DNA from: Duganella sp. CF402
GTDB lineage: Bacteria > Pseudomonadota > Gammaproteobacteria > Burkholderiales > Burkholderiaceae_D
Direction of reading: 5' to 3'
Length of the DNA stretch: 64,000 bases
NCBI RefSeq assembly: GCF_900109645.1
Contig: NZ_FOBG01000001.1
Span: 1,674,001 to 1,738,000 of the forward strand
Below the pieces are notes generated by a model. It searched no databases. It was not told the DNA's origin and was given only the letters and a program-made list of their open reading frames with translations. Shown here in pieces: positions 44,298-52,974 of this stretch. Each line of letters starts with the position of its first letter. The stretch's first letter is position 1. The position numbers were made by a program, and so were the translations under genes.

Positions 44298-45335
44298 ATG
44301 GCGGAACTTACACTGGGCGCGCGCGGCACGGAACAAAGCATCGCGGTCGATATCAATGCGCGCGGGCAGATGGCTGGCATTATCGAGGAGGAGGATGGCC
44401 GTCAGCGCGCCATCCTGTACGACAAGCGCCCTGTCGAGCTGGGCACGCTGGGCGGCAACGACGGCTTCACCCGCGATATCAACAATGAAGGCGATGTGGT
44501 CGGCACAGCGCAGAACGCCAGCGGCTACTGGCGCGCTTTCGTGGTCCGCCATGGCGAGCGCATGCAGGACCTCGGCACGCTGGGCGGCAATAGCAGCTAC
44601 GGCGCCGCCATCAACGACAAGGGCCAGGTGGTCGGCTTTGCCGATACCAGCGACGGCTACTATCGCGCCTTCCTCAGCGATGGCGAGCATGCGCCGCGCG
44701 ACCTCGGCACGCTGGGCGGCAAGATCAGCTACGCGGCCGGCATCAACAACCTGGGCGACGTGGTCGGCACCGCCGCCCTGCCCGACGGTTACCGCCGCGC
44801 CTTCGTCTACAAAGCCGGCGGCAGCATGCAGGACATCGGCACCCTGGGCGGCCGCAGCAGCAGCGCCAGCGCCATCAACGACAAAGGCATCGTGGTGGGC
44901 GCCTCCGAAACGCTGGGCCGGCGCTGGCATGCCTTCGTCTGGGAGCAAGGCAAGATGACCGACCTCGGCGCGCTGATCGGCTATGGCGACAGCTTCGCCA
45001 CCGCCGTCAACGAAGCGGGCCACGTGGTGGGCAGCATCCGCGCCGGCGACGAGCGCCGCTCGTTTGTCTACCGCGACGGCAAAATGACCGTGCATCCGGG
45101 CGGATACGGCCTGTATCTGGTCAACGCCATCAACAACCAGGAACTGGTGATCGGCGCCAAATACGCCGGCAAGAAATTCAGCGCCTCGACCATGATCTCC
45201 AGCCAGCCGGCGGTGGTCACGCACGGCGGCCAGGACATGCTGCTGGCGATTATCGTGGTGCTGAGCACGGCGACCGCCGCGATGCTGCTCCGCCGCCGCT
45301 ATCGCGGCCTGCGGCTGCGCAGCCTTGCCTTCTGA
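44298..45335 (+). CDS. HAF-repeat protein with C-terminal membrane tail
   Basis: 345 residues. Six to seven imperfect ~44-residue repeats each run as RAFVY...LGTLGG..S.A.AINDKG.VVG, the signature of the 'HAF' extracellular repeat family, probably a beta-propeller. The end has one hydrophobic helix (about 312-332) followed by RRRYRGLRLR, so the protein is C-terminally anchored. Unlike most family members it has no N-terminal signal peptide; the start is set by GGAGG eight bases before the ATG. Function is unknown. A terminator serving the gene on the other strand follows immediately. Confidence 0.8.
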   Translation: MAELTLGARGTEQSIAVDINARGQMAGIIEEEDGRQRAILYDKRPVELGTLGGNDGFTRDINNEGDVVGTAQNASGYWRAFVVRHGERMQDLGTLGGNSSYGAAINDKGQVVGFADTSDGYYRAFLSDGEHAPRDLGTLGGKISYAAGINNLGDVVGTAALPDGYRRAFVYKAGGSMQDIGTLGGRSSSASAINDKGIVVGASETLGRRWHAFVWEQGKMTDLGALIGYGDSFATAVNEAGHVVGSIRAGDERRSFVYRDGKMTVHPGGYGLYLVNAINNQELVIGAKYAGKKFSASTMISSQPAVVTHGGQDMLLAIIVVLSTATAAMLLRRRYRGLRLRSLAF

Positions 45336-45338
45336 AAC

Positions 45339-45362
45339 AAAAAAAACCCGCCATTCGGCGGG
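45339..45362 (-). terminator. Terminator of the PEP-CTERM gene
   Basis: A 6-bp GC stem (45347-45352 with 45357-45362, loop ATTC) is followed on the reverse strand by eight T. It lies about 25 bases after the stop of the reverse gene and just beyond the HAF gene stop. Confidence 0.85.
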
Positions 45363-45387
45363 CTCTATCGTTTCTGGCAAGGCCAGA

Positions 45388-45900
45388 TCAGGCGCTACGT
45401 TTGCGGCGTGCCACCACACCCAGCAGGCCCAGACCAGCGACCAGCATGCCGTAGGTTGCTGGCTCAGGCACTGGCGCCAGCGTGACGTTGACCACGCCAG
45501 CATAGCTGCCGCCATACGAGGTGCCGGAGATCGTCAGCACCAGCGGACCGCCCGTGCTGGGCACATACGCGCCAGCTTGGGTGAACGGAATGCTGTTGTT
45601 GATGCTAAATGGCGTGCCATTCAGGTTAGCCGAGCTGAAGGTCACCAGCAGGTTCGGATCGTAGTTGTAGTTGCCGTCCAACGAAAAGTTGAAGAAGTAG
45701 GCCGAGGCGCTGCTGCCCGGAGTCAGCGTGGGGGTGAAGGTGAAGACGTCGGTAAAGCTGCCCAGCACAGGGGTGTCACCAAACGATGCGGTCAGGTGAC
45801 CCGGTGTGGTAGGCGTCAAGGCAACCGTGAAGGCGGCTGCCGAGGCGACGCAGGAAGAAGCGGCCAGTATAAAGCCTAATGCCAGCGAGCGAAGTTTCAT
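45388..45900 (-). CDS. PEP-CTERM sorting-domain protein
   Basis: 170 residues. A signal peptide (SLALGFILAASSCVASAA) leads into a beta-rich, Thr/Ser/Asn-rich mature region (TDVFTFTPTLTPGSSASAYFFNFSLDGNY). The C-terminal PEP-CTERM tag runs VPEPATYGML, a hydrophobic helix, then ARRKRSA. The tag directs the protein to exosortase (EpsH), which removes it; such proteins are usually surface or exopolysaccharide-associated. No exosortase gene is in this window. It is a single-gene unit with its own terminator. Confidence 0.93.
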   Translation of the reverse strand: MKLRSLALGFILAASSCVASAAAFTVALTPTTPGHLTASFGDTPVLGSFTDVFTFTPTLTPGSSASAYFFNFSLDGNYNYDPNLLVTFSSANLNGTPFSINNSIPFTQAGAYVPSTGGPLVLTISGTSYGGSYAGVVNVTLAPVPEPATYGMLVAGLGLLGVVARRKRSA

Positions 45901-46059
45901 TTTGATTGTCCGGTAAAGGTTTTAAAAAAACAACTTAACTATCAAATAAACAACAACTTCGAACTCAGCATATCCTCTTATAAAAAAACCATCAACGAAT
46001 AATTTCCAATCTTCATCCTGGTCGCCATAGATCCGCCCTATCCGCGCGTCAACACCCCC

Positions 46060-46710
46060 TTAAACGGCCGACAGATCCAGTTCGCAACCGGTCGCAGCGA
46101 CCAGCTGATCCTTGCTGACGCCCGGCGCCAGCTCGGTAACCTTCAGCCCCCGCTCGGTCACTTCCATGACGCACAAGTCGGTAATCACCAGGTCCACCAC
46201 GCCGACGCCGGTCAGCGGCAGGTCGCATTTTGGCAACAGCTTGTGCGAGGTTGAGCCGTCCTTGGCGGTGGCCACGTGCTCCATCAGCACCACGACTTTT
46301 TTCACGCCAGCCACCAGGTCCATCGCGCCGCCCATGCCTTTGACCATTTTGCCCGGAATCATCCAGTTGGCCAGGTCGCCCTTTTCCGACACCTGCATCG
46401 CGCCCAGGATCGCCAGGTTGATCTTGCCGCCCCGGATCATGCCAAACGAGTCGGCCGAGCTGAAGTAGGCCGCGCCCGGCAAGGCGGTCACGGTCTGCTT
46501 GCCGGCGTTGATCAGGTCGGCGTCGATCTCCGCTTCGGTCGGAAACGGGCCGATGCCCAGCAAGCCGTTTTCCGATTGCAGGAACACTTCCATGCCCGAC
46601 GGCACGTAGTTGGCCACCAGCGTCGGCAAGCCGATGCCGAGGTTGACGTAGTAACCGTCCTGCAGTTCCTTGGCCGCGCGGGCAGCCATTTCATCACGAG
46701 TCCATGCCAT
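46060..46710 (-). CDS. scoB: 3-oxoacid CoA-transferase subunit B
   Basis: 216 residues from the ATG at 46710 with CGGAGA upstream. [37 protein letters not shown] and [12 protein letters not shown] (which holds the catalytic Glu that forms the enzyme-CoA thioester) are the family hallmarks. With subunit A it moves CoA from succinyl-CoA to acetoacetate or related 3-oxoacids, feeding ketone body and polyhydroxybutyrate breakdown. It lies 17 bases downstream of subunit A in one operon. The alternative symbol atoA would apply if the substrate range is broader. Confidence 0.92.
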   Translation of the reverse strand: MAWTRDEMAARAAKELQDGYYVNLGIGLPTLVANYVPSGMEVFLQSENGLLGIGPFPTEAEIDADLINAGKQTVTALPGAAYFSSADSFGMIRGGKINLAILGAMQVSEKGDLANWMIPGKMVKGMGGAMDLVAGVKKVVVLMEHVATAKDGSTSHKLLPKCDLPLTGVGVVDLVITDLCVMEVTERGLKVTELAPGVSKDQLVAATGCELDLSAV

Positions 46711-46727
46711 AGTAATCTCCGATATTC

Positions 46728-47429
46728 TTAGTGTGCGGCGCGGATGGTGCGCTGTTCGATGCGTTTTTCCGGCGTGGTGTTGAGCACGATGCGGTGCACG
46801 TAAATGCTCGGCAGGTGCACCTGGTCCGGGTCGATGCTGCCGGTTTCGACGATCTGCTCCACTTCCACGATGCAGACCTTGCCGGCCATCGCCGCATTCG
46901 GATTGAAGTTGCGCGCAGTCTTGCGGAACACCAGGTTGCCGGCCTTGTCGGCCTTCCACGCCTTGACCAGCGCCACATCGGCCACCAGCGAACGCTCCAT
47001 CACGTACTGCTCGCCGTCAAACTCGCGGATTTCCTTGCCGTCGGCGACGATGGTGCCGACGCCGGTCTTGGTGAAGAAGGCCGGAATGCCGGCGCCGCCG
47101 GCGCGCAGTTTTTCCGCCAGCGTGCCCTGCGGCGTGAATTCCAGTTCCAGCTCGCCAGCCAGATACTGGCGCGCGAATTCCTTGTTCTCGCCCACGTAGG
47201 AAGCGATCATTTTCTTGATCTGGCGGGTTTCCAGCAGCTGGCCGAGGCCGAAGCCGTCGACGCCGGCATTGTTGGAGATGGCGGTCAGGCCGGTGACGCC
47301 GGAATCGCGCAGCGCGCCGATCAGCGCCTCCGGGATGCCGCACAGGCCGAAGCCGCCCACGGCAATGGTTTGCCCGCTTTGCACCACGCCGGCCAAGGCG
47401 CTGGCGGCGTCCGGATAGATTTTGTTCAT
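46728..47429 (-). CDS. scoA: 3-oxoacid CoA-transferase subunit A
   Basis: 233 residues from the ATG at 47429, which AAGGGA precedes; the frame extends upstream but without homology. [37 protein letters not shown] and [16 protein letters not shown] identify the family. It binds CoA and pairs with subunit B. The gene heads the scoAB operon and is divergent from the PAS-LuxR regulator, with 126 bases between the starts. That arrangement suggests direct control by this regulator. Confidence 0.92.
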   Translation of the reverse strand: MNKIYPDAASALAGVVQSGQTIAVGGFGLCGIPEALIGALRDSGVTGLTAISNNAGVDGFGLGQLLETRQIKKMIASYVGENKEFARQYLAGELELEFTPQGTLAEKLRAGGAGIPAFFTKTGVGTIVADGKEIREFDGEQYVMERSLVADVALVKAWKADKAGNLVFRKTARNFNPNAAMAGKVCIVEVEQIVETGSIDPDQVHLPSIYVHRIVLNTTPEKRIEQRTIRAAH

Positions 47430-47555
47430 ATGTGTCCCTTGTGATTTATGTTGCGTGTACCTTGCCAACGTTGTTAAATGCGTTAGCAAAGCAGCGATCC
47501 AGCATAGAATACGCACATCAAAAGTTCAATACCGTAGAAATACCTGCCACGCCCC

Positions 47556-48116
47556 ATGAGCGCCCAGCCTGCCATCGATTACGAATCCATTTTCCTGCAT
47601 GCGCCGGTGGGCATGTGCATCTCCGAAAACCGCATCATCCAGTCCAGCAACGAGGCGCTGGCCACGATGTTCGGCTACAGCCGCAGCGAGCTGGACGGGC
47701 TGTCGTTCCGCGCCCTGTACCCGACGATGGACGAATTCCTGCGCACCGGCGACCGCATCATCCCGATCATGAACGCCAAGGGCCGCTATTCGGATGAGCG
47801 CATCATGCGCCGCGCCGATGGCGAACTGTTCTGGTGCCACGTGACCGGCCACGCCATGAAGTCCAGCGAACCGCTCGGCCCCGGCATCTGGACCTTTGAA
47901 GATGTCAGCGAAAAACGTCCGGTCACGGCCGAACTGACGCCGCGCGAACGCGAAATCGCCGCGCTGCTGGTGGAAGGCAAGACCAGCAAGACCATCGCCC
48001 GCCAGGTCGACCTCAGCCCGCGCACGGTGGAAATGCACCGCGCCAAGCTGATGCGCAAATTCTCGGCCGCCACCTCGTCGGAACTGGTCCACAAGCTGGT
48101 CGGCGTGCAACTCTAG
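47556..48116 (+). CDS. PAS-domain LuxR-type transcription regulator
   Basis: 186 residues. A PAS sensor (about 8-115; FLHAPVGMCISENRIIQSSNEALATMFGYSRSELDG is its first half) is joined to a LuxR/GerE helix-turn-helix (about 125-180; LTPREREIAALLVEGKTSKTIARQVDLSPRTVEMHRAKLM). There is no receiver domain, so it should respond to a small ligand or redox state bound by the PAS. It lies divergent from scoAB and is the likely regulator of that operon. Its stop TAG overlaps the stop of the convergent SDR gene. Confidence 0.92.
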   Translation: MSAQPAIDYESIFLHAPVGMCISENRIIQSSNEALATMFGYSRSELDGLSFRALYPTMDEFLRTGDRIIPIMNAKGRYSDERIMRRADGELFWCHVTGHAMKSSEPLGPGIWTFEDVSEKRPVTAELTPREREIAALLVEGKTSKTIARQVDLSPRTVEMHRAKLMRKFSAATSSELVHKLVGVQL

Positions 48117-48889
48117 GTTGCCGTCATGCCGTCGTCGGCGGAGATCACCGCGCCGTTGATGAAGTTGGAATCCTCGCCGGCCAGCAGCAACAGCAGGCCA
48201 TCCAGGTCTTCCGGCCTTCCCGGCCGCTTGCGCGGCAGCATATCGATCAGCTTCTGGCCCTGCTCGCTGGCGAAATACTCTTCATTGATCTCGGTCGAAA
48301 TATAGCCGGGGCAGATGGCGTTGGTGTTGATGCCGTACTTGCCCCACTCCACCGCCATCGCCTTGGTCATCTGCACCACGCCGGCCTTGCTCATGCAATA
48401 CACGCCGATCTGCGGCAGCACCCGCAAGCCGGCCACCGAGGCGATATTGATGATGCGGTGCTTCTTGCTCGGATCGCCCTTGGCGCGCGCAATCATGCGC
48501 TTGGCGGTCTGCTGCGCAACGAAAAACGCGCCGCGCAGGTTGGTGTCCATCACGAAGGCGTAGTCTTCCGGCGTGACGTCGGCCAGCCGCTGGGTGGTCG
48601 ACACGCCCGAGTTGTTGACCAGGATATCGATCGGCCCGGCCTCGGTCTCGGCGTGGGCGATGGCCGACTTGATGCTGGCGTAGTCGGTGACATCGAGGCT
48701 GACCACGTGGGCGGCGCCACCATCGGCTTCGATCTCGGCGCGCAACTCCTTGAGGCGCTCGGTGCGGCGCGAGGCCAGCACCACTTGCGCCCCCGCCTGG
48801 GCCAGCACTTTGGCAAACCGGGCTCCGAGACCGCTGGAGGCGCCGGTGATCAGCGCGATTTTTCCCTCAAAGTTGACTTCTATGCCCAC
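48113..48889 (-). CDS. SDR-family short-chain dehydrogenase/reductase
   Basis: 258 residues of classical SDR: NAD(P)-binding TGASSGLG (residues 15-22), LVNNSG, and the catalytic Ser/Tyr-Lys (NIASVAG; YCMSKAG). The closing ICPGYISTEINEEYFASEQGQK and LLAGEDSNFINGAVISADDG resemble 3-hydroxyacyl/3-oxoacyl dehydrogenases of fatty-acid or PHA metabolism, fitting the neighbouring CoA-transferase and ETF oxidoreductase. Exact substrate is unknown. The stop overlaps that of the regulator in a shared CTAG. Confidence 0.92.
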   Translation of the reverse strand: MGIEVNFEGKIALITGASSGLGARFAKVLAQAGAQVVLASRRTERLKELRAEIEADGGAAHVVSLDVTDYASIKSAIAHAETEAGPIDILVNNSGVSTTQRLADVTPEDYAFVMDTNLRGAFFVAQQTAKRMIARAKGDPSKKHRIINIASVAGLRVLPQIGVYCMSKAGVVQMTKAMAVEWGKYGINTNAICPGYISTEINEEYFASEQGQKLIDMLPRKRPGRPEDLDGLLLLLAGEDSNFINGAVISADDGMTAT

Positions 48890-48923
48890 TGGCTGCTCCT
48901 GGTGTTGGTGATAATGTTCTATT

Positions 48924-48953
48924 AGACGTAATCAGACGTAATCAGACGTAATC
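48924..48953. repeat. Three tandem 10-bp repeats upstream of SDR and etfD
   Basis: The unit AGACGTAATC is repeated three times without change. The 10-bp period equals one helical turn, so the copies would face the same side of DNA. They lie 35-64 bases upstream of the SDR start. Confidence 0.85.
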
Positions 48954-48970
48954 ATTACACAAATCGCCAG

Positions 48971-48992
48971 TATTAGATTGCGGTGTCTAATA
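48971..48992. promoter_or_regulatory. Candidate operator palindrome between SDR and etfD
   Basis: TATTAGA and its complement TCTAATA are separated by 8 bases, giving a 22-base palindrome. Another TATTAGA occurs at 48920-48926. The placement between two divergent genes suggests a dimeric regulator site. Confidence 0.5.
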
Positions 48993-49083
48993 ATGTCGCG
49001 GAAAATGGCGTCAATCCAAGCGGAAAAGAAGCACGTTCGTGCTAAAATTTTTACATTCACCACAATCACTATAACAACAGACC

Positions 49084-50760
49084 ATGACACAGCCTCAAAA
49101 CCTCGTAGAACAGTATGGCCCACGCGACGCGATGGAGTACGACGTCGTCATCGTCGGCGGCGGCCCCGCAGGCTTGTCGGCAGCGATCAAGATCAAACAA
49201 CTGGCCGCTGAAAAAGGCCAGGAAGTGTCCGTCGTCGTGCTGGAAAAAGGCGGCGAACTGGGCGCCCACACCCTGTCCGGCGCCGTGATGGACCCGCGCG
49301 CCCTGACCGAACTGATCCCTGACTGGAAAGAAAAAGGCGCGCCGCTGAACACCGCCGTCACCGAGGACCGCGTGCTGTTCCTGACCGAAACCAAGGCCTA
49401 CAAAACCCCGAACATGCTGCTGCCGAAGTGCTTCGAAAATCACGGCAACTACGTGATTTCGCTCGGCAACGTGGTGCGCTGGCTGGGCCAGCAGGCCGAA
49501 GCGATGGGCGTGGAAATCTTCCCCGGCTTCGCGGCGGCCGAAGTGCTGCACCACGACGATGGCTCGGTCAAGGGCGTCGCGACCGGCAATATGGGCGTGA
49601 AACGCGACGGCGAGGCCGGTCCGGACTTCCAGCTGGGCATGGAACTGCACGGCAAATACACCCTGTTCGCCGAAGGCGCGCGCGGCCACCTCGGCAAGCA
49701 GCTGATGGCCAAGTACGACCTGAACAAGGGCAAGGATCCGCAATCCTACGGCATCGGTATTAAAGAACTGTGGGAAATCGATCCGGCCAAGCACCAGCCT
49801 GGCCTGGTGGTGCACACCACCGGCTGGCCGCTGGACAGCAAGACCTACGGCGGCTCCTTCCTGTACCACCTGGAAAACAACCAGGTGGTGGTCGGCTACG
49901 TGGTGGGCCTGAACTACGAGAATCCGTACCTGTCGCCGTACGAAGAATTCCAGCGCTACAAGACCCACCCGGAGATCCGTGGCTTCTTCGAGGGCGCCAA
50001 GCGCATCTCGTACGGCGCCCGCGCGATTGCCGCCGGCGGCCTGCAATCGCTGCCGAAGCTGGTGTTCCCGGGCGGCGCGCTGATCGGCTGCGACGCCGGT
50101 TTCCTGAACATGAGCCGCATCAAGGGGTCGCACGCCGCCATCAAGTCCGGCATGCTGGCCGCCGAATCGGTGTTCGAGGCGCTGGGCGCCGGCCGCCAGG
50201 GCGACGAGCTGGCCACCTACCCGGTGGCGTTCGAACAGTCCTGGCTGCACGAAGAACTGCACGTGGCGCGCAACGTCAAGCCGTGGCTGAGCAAGGGCCT
50301 GTACCTGGGCTCGGTGATGGCCGGCATCGACCAGATCGTGTTCCGCGGCAAAGCGCCGTGGACCCTGCGCCACTCGCACGCCGACCACGAATGCCTGAAG
50401 CCGGCCTCGCAGTTCGCGCCGATCGTCTATCCGAAACCGGACGGCAAGCTGACCTTCGACCGCCTGTCGTCGGTGTTCATCTCCAACACCAACCACGCCG
50501 AAGACCAGCCGATCCACCTGACGCTGAAAAACCCAAGCGTGCCGGTCGACGTCAACCTGGCCCAGTACGCCGGCCCGGAGGCGCGCTACTGCCCGGCGGG
50601 CGTGTATGAATTCGTCAAGACCGACGAAGGCACCGACCGCCTGCAGATCAACGCCCAGAACTGCGTGCACTGCAAGACCTGCGATATCAAGGACCCGACC
50701 CAGAACATCGTCTGGATCACGCCGGAAGGCGGCGGCGGCCCGAACTATCCGAATATGTAA
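49084..50760 (+). CDS. etfD: Electron transfer flavoprotein-ubiquinone oxidoreductase
   Basis: 558 residues. It passes electrons from ETF, reduced by acyl-CoA dehydrogenases, to ubiquinone at the inner membrane. FAD-binding VVIVGGGPAGLSAAIK sits at about residues 20-36. The ubiquinone domain is in the middle. The C-terminal 4Fe-4S cluster is held by Cys503 (YCPAGVYEF) and Cys527, Cys530 and Cys533 (NCVHCKTC), and the ending DPTQNIVWITPEGGGGP is typical. It is transcribed alone and ends at a strong terminator. Together with the SDR and CoA-transferase genes it indicates beta-oxidation or ketoacid use. Confidence 0.97.
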   Translation: MTQPQNLVEQYGPRDAMEYDVVIVGGGPAGLSAAIKIKQLAAEKGQEVSVVVLEKGGELGAHTLSGAVMDPRALTELIPDWKEKGAPLNTAVTEDRVLFLTETKAYKTPNMLLPKCFENHGNYVISLGNVVRWLGQQAEAMGVEIFPGFAAAEVLHHDDGSVKGVATGNMGVKRDGEAGPDFQLGMELHGKYTLFAEGARGHLGKQLMAKYDLNKGKDPQSYGIGIKELWEIDPAKHQPGLVVHTTGWPLDSKTYGGSFLYHLENNQVVVGYVVGLNYENPYLSPYEEFQRYKTHPEIRGFFEGAKRISYGARAIAAGGLQSLPKLVFPGGALIGCDAGFLNMSRIKGSHAAIKSGMLAAESVFEALGAGRQGDELATYPVAFEQSWLHEELHVARNVKPWLSKGLYLGSVMAGIDQIVFRGKAPWTLRHSHADHECLKPASQFAPIVYPKPDGKLTFDRLSSVFISNTNHAEDQPIHLTLKNPSVPVDVNLAQYAGPEARYCPAGVYEFVKTDEGTDRLQINAQNCVHCKTCDIKDPTQNIVWITPEGGGGPNYPNM

Positions 50761-50778
50761 AAAAGCAACACTTTAAGA

Positions 50779-50808
50779 ACAGCGCGGCTCCCCCCCGCGC
50801 TGTTTTTA
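50779..50808 (+). terminator. Rho-independent terminator of etfD
   Basis: A 9-bp stem (50779-50787 with 50795-50803) is followed by a run of T, about 20 bases past the stop. Confidence 0.92.
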
Positions 50809-50907
50809 TTCTTGCCCCCACCAGGCAATCGGCCCATAATCGGCGGATGGAAAACGCGGTGGACAGCGATTTTTGGCCTCAGGTAAAAAAATTTTCATAA
50901 ATTTCTT

Positions 50908-50934
50908 TAAAGCATTTAATGTACTTCCAGATAC
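50908..50934 (+). promoter_or_regulatory. Sigma-28-like (FliA) promoter of flagellin
   Basis: TAAAGCAT and CCAGATAC are separated by 11 bases, the spacing of the sigma-28 consensus TAAAGTTT-N11-GCCGATAA. The match is 6 of 8 in the -35 and 5 of 8 in the -10. It lies about 70 bases upstream of the flagellin start. Confidence 0.55.
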
Positions 50935-51006
50935 GGTCGTCTTGTACTTGGGAGAGCACAAAGGATCCGTTGCTCCGAACTGAATCCACCTACCAGGAGT
51001 TATTTC

Positions 51007-51891
51007 ATGCTGAGCCTTCACACTAACGCTGCGGCCCTTTCCGCACAGAACTCGATCTCCCGCACCCAGTCGGCGCTGTCGACCTCGCAGACCCGTCTGA
51101 GCACCGGCTTCCGTGTCAATTCGGCCATGGACGATGCTGCAGGCCTGCAAATCGCAACCCGTCTGAAAGCGCAAACCAGCGGCATGGCTATGGCTATGCG
51201 CAACACCCAGAACTCGATCTCGATGATGCAGACCGCCGAAGGCGCGCTGGACGAGACCACCAACATCCTGATCCGCATGAAGGATCTGGCCACCCAGGCA
51301 GCCGACGCTTCGTCGACCACCGCCGACAAAACCGCAATGCAGTCGGAATTCGACGCGCTGACCCAAGAGCTGTCCAACATCGTCGGCAATACCTCGTTCG
51401 GCGGCCAGAAGCTGATGAACGACACCACCGGCACCTTCGCTGCCACCGGCGGCGTGAACTTCCAGATCGGTGCATCGAGCGGCGAGAAAATGAACGTTGA
51501 CGTGTCGACCCAGATCGCCACCATGCACGCCAGCCTGCTGGCCGGCGCCACCAACTACCTGAACACCGGCGTGGCGCCAGCCACCGTGCCAACCGGCACC
51601 GAACTGACCGGCAGCGCTTCGGCCACCATCGACCTGCTGAAAACCGCAATCGACGACGTCGGCGCCGTTCGTTCGGCACTGGGTGCTGCTTCGAACCGCC
51701 TGGACCACGTGTACAACAACCTGGCCAACGTATCGACCAACACCAAAGCCGCTACCGGCCGTATCATGGACACCGACTTCGCAAGCGAGTCGTCGAACAT
51801 GACCTCGTCGCAGATGCTGCTGCAAGCTGGCACCGCCATGCTGAAGCAGTCGAACAGCACCTCGTCGCTGGTTATGTCCCTGCTGCAGTAA
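51007..51891 (+). CDS. Flagellin
   Basis: 294 residues, short for a flagellin: the two conserved ends are close together with only a small variable centre. The N-terminus (LSLHTNAAALSAQNSISRTQ, STGFRVNSAMDDAAGLQIATRL) and C-terminus (SNRLDHVYNNLANVSTNTKAATGRIMDTDFA) are the D0/D1 helices. AGGAG precedes the ATG. It is exported by the flagellar type III system, which is encoded just downstream, and polymerises into the filament. Given the neighbouring Flag-2-type export genes, it is likely the lateral filament (lafA-like). Confidence 0.95.
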   Translation: MLSLHTNAAALSAQNSISRTQSALSTSQTRLSTGFRVNSAMDDAAGLQIATRLKAQTSGMAMAMRNTQNSISMMQTAEGALDETTNILIRMKDLATQAADASSTTADKTAMQSEFDALTQELSNIVGNTSFGGQKLMNDTTGTFAATGGVNFQIGASSGEKMNVDVSTQIATMHASLLAGATNYLNTGVAPATVPTGTELTGSASATIDLLKTAIDDVGAVRSALGAASNRLDHVYNNLANVSTNTKAATGRIMDTDFASESSNMTSSQMLLQAGTAMLKQSNSTSSLVMSLLQ

Positions 51892-51901
51892 TCGTAGTAA
51901 T

Positions 51902-51927
51902 ATCCGGATATCTTCTGATATCCGGAT
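51902..51927 (+). repeat. Perfect 11-bp inverted repeat after flagellin
   Basis: ATCCGGATATC and its complement flank a TTCT loop. It has no T-run, so it is not a terminator itself; it could protect the mRNA 3' end or bind a protein. Confidence 0.8.
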
Positions 51928-51937
51928 TGCTAAAAGG

Positions 51938-51968
51938 GCCAACCGGAGCTTTTCGGTTGGCTTTTTTT
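51938..51968 (+). terminator. Rho-independent terminator of flagellin
   Basis: GCCAACCG and CGGTTGGC (51938-51945 with 51954-51961) form an 8-bp stem followed by seven T. Confidence 0.92.
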
Positions 51969-52005
51969 ATACCCGCAATACCAGAAATTCCAGAAAGCGA
52001 GCCTG

Positions 52006-52974
52006 ATGGCTGTCGATCGTATCGGACCTTCTTTACGCCCGCTTGGCGTCCCGGACCGGCCGCAAACGCAGCCAGGACCGGTCGCGCGCGTGCCGGGCGA
52101 AGCACCGATCGATATCGACTTCCCCGTGGGACCGCTCGGGCCGAGCGGCCCAAACGGCACCGGCGGCCCCAATTCCGTCGGCGCCATCCTTGACGCTCCC
52201 GACCACCAGCAAGCACTGCCGCCCTCGCACGCCGAGGCGCTGGCTGCCGCCCTTGGCGAAGTGCCGGACGCCGGCGACCCGGCCGCGATGCGCCCCAACC
52301 AGGTGTTCCTGTCGCGCCAGCTGGTCTGGCAACCGCCCGATACCAGCGCAATGGCCGCCTCGTGGCAAGTGATGGTGCGGACCTACAGCGAGCAACGCGC
52401 CGCCTGGCTGGAACAAGCCACCGGCCAGCATTTGCCCGCCAGCCTGTTCATGGCCGACAATCCCTCCTCCTCGCTGCGCGACGGCCGTCCCGGCACGCCG
52501 CTGGTCACCGAAATGGAGCCGTGGCGCTTTGCCGTCTACGCCTGGGGCGCGGAACGGCTGGTGCTGAAGGTGGTGGTCAAGGACGATGAAGAATACGACC
52601 GCAACCGCCGCCGCCGCACGCGCGTGGCCTTGCGGCTGGAACTGATGCTGCCCGGCGTGGGCCGCGTGGTGATCCAGATGGAACCGGCCAGCGGCAACGG
52701 CGTGGTGCTGGAAGTGGGCGCGGCCCAGACCTCGGCCATGCAGCACATGCGCGACCTGCTGCCGCAGCTGGCGGCGGTGGTCAGCCGTTCCGGCCTGAGC
52801 ATCCTGCGCTGCCGCCTGCGCCGCGAACTGCCGGCGTCGACCGGCGAGCATTCCCACCCGAGCCGCATGCACACGGCGGCCCTGACCCAGGCCCTGTTCC
52901 GCGCAATGGCGGAAGTGGCGGTGCTGCTGTCGCAGCCCACCATCGCCGACGACCTGTTCTCCGAAAGCGCATGA
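52006..52974 (+). CDS. FliK-like flagellar protein (hook-length type C-terminal domain)
   Basis: 322 residues. The N-terminal third is Pro/Gly/Ala-rich and disordered, with PVGPLGPSGPNGTGGP. The C-terminal part (about 205-275; LRLELMLPGVGRVVIQMEP, VGAAQTSAMQHMRDLLPQLAAVVSRSGLSILRC) resembles the FliK C-terminal domain, which talks to FlhB in the export switch. Its place between flagellin and the flhA/flhB operon fits that reading. It is short for a FliK and lies in an operon with chrA, so the call stays tentative. Confidence 0.5.
   Translation: MAVDRIGPSLRPLGVPDRPQTQPGPVARVPGEAPIDIDFPVGPLGPSGPNGTGGPNSVGAILDAPDHQQALPPSHAEALAAALGEVPDAGDPAAMRPNQVFLSRQLVWQPPDTSAMAASWQVMVRTYSEQRAAWLEQATGQHLPASLFMADNPSSSLRDGRPGTPLVTEMEPWRFAVYAWGAERLVLKVVVKDDEEYDRNRRRRTRVALRLELMLPGVGRVVIQMEPASGNGVVLEVGAAQTSAMQHMRDLLPQLAAVVSRSGLSILRCRLRRELPASTGEHSHPSRMHTAALTQALFRAMAEVAVLLSQPTIADDLFSESA

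Noticed and set aside
44390..45100. Regular DNA repeats considered as a CRISPR or tandem array
   Set aside because: They are the in-frame ~44-codon HAF protein repeats with diverged sequence, not identical repeats with spacers.
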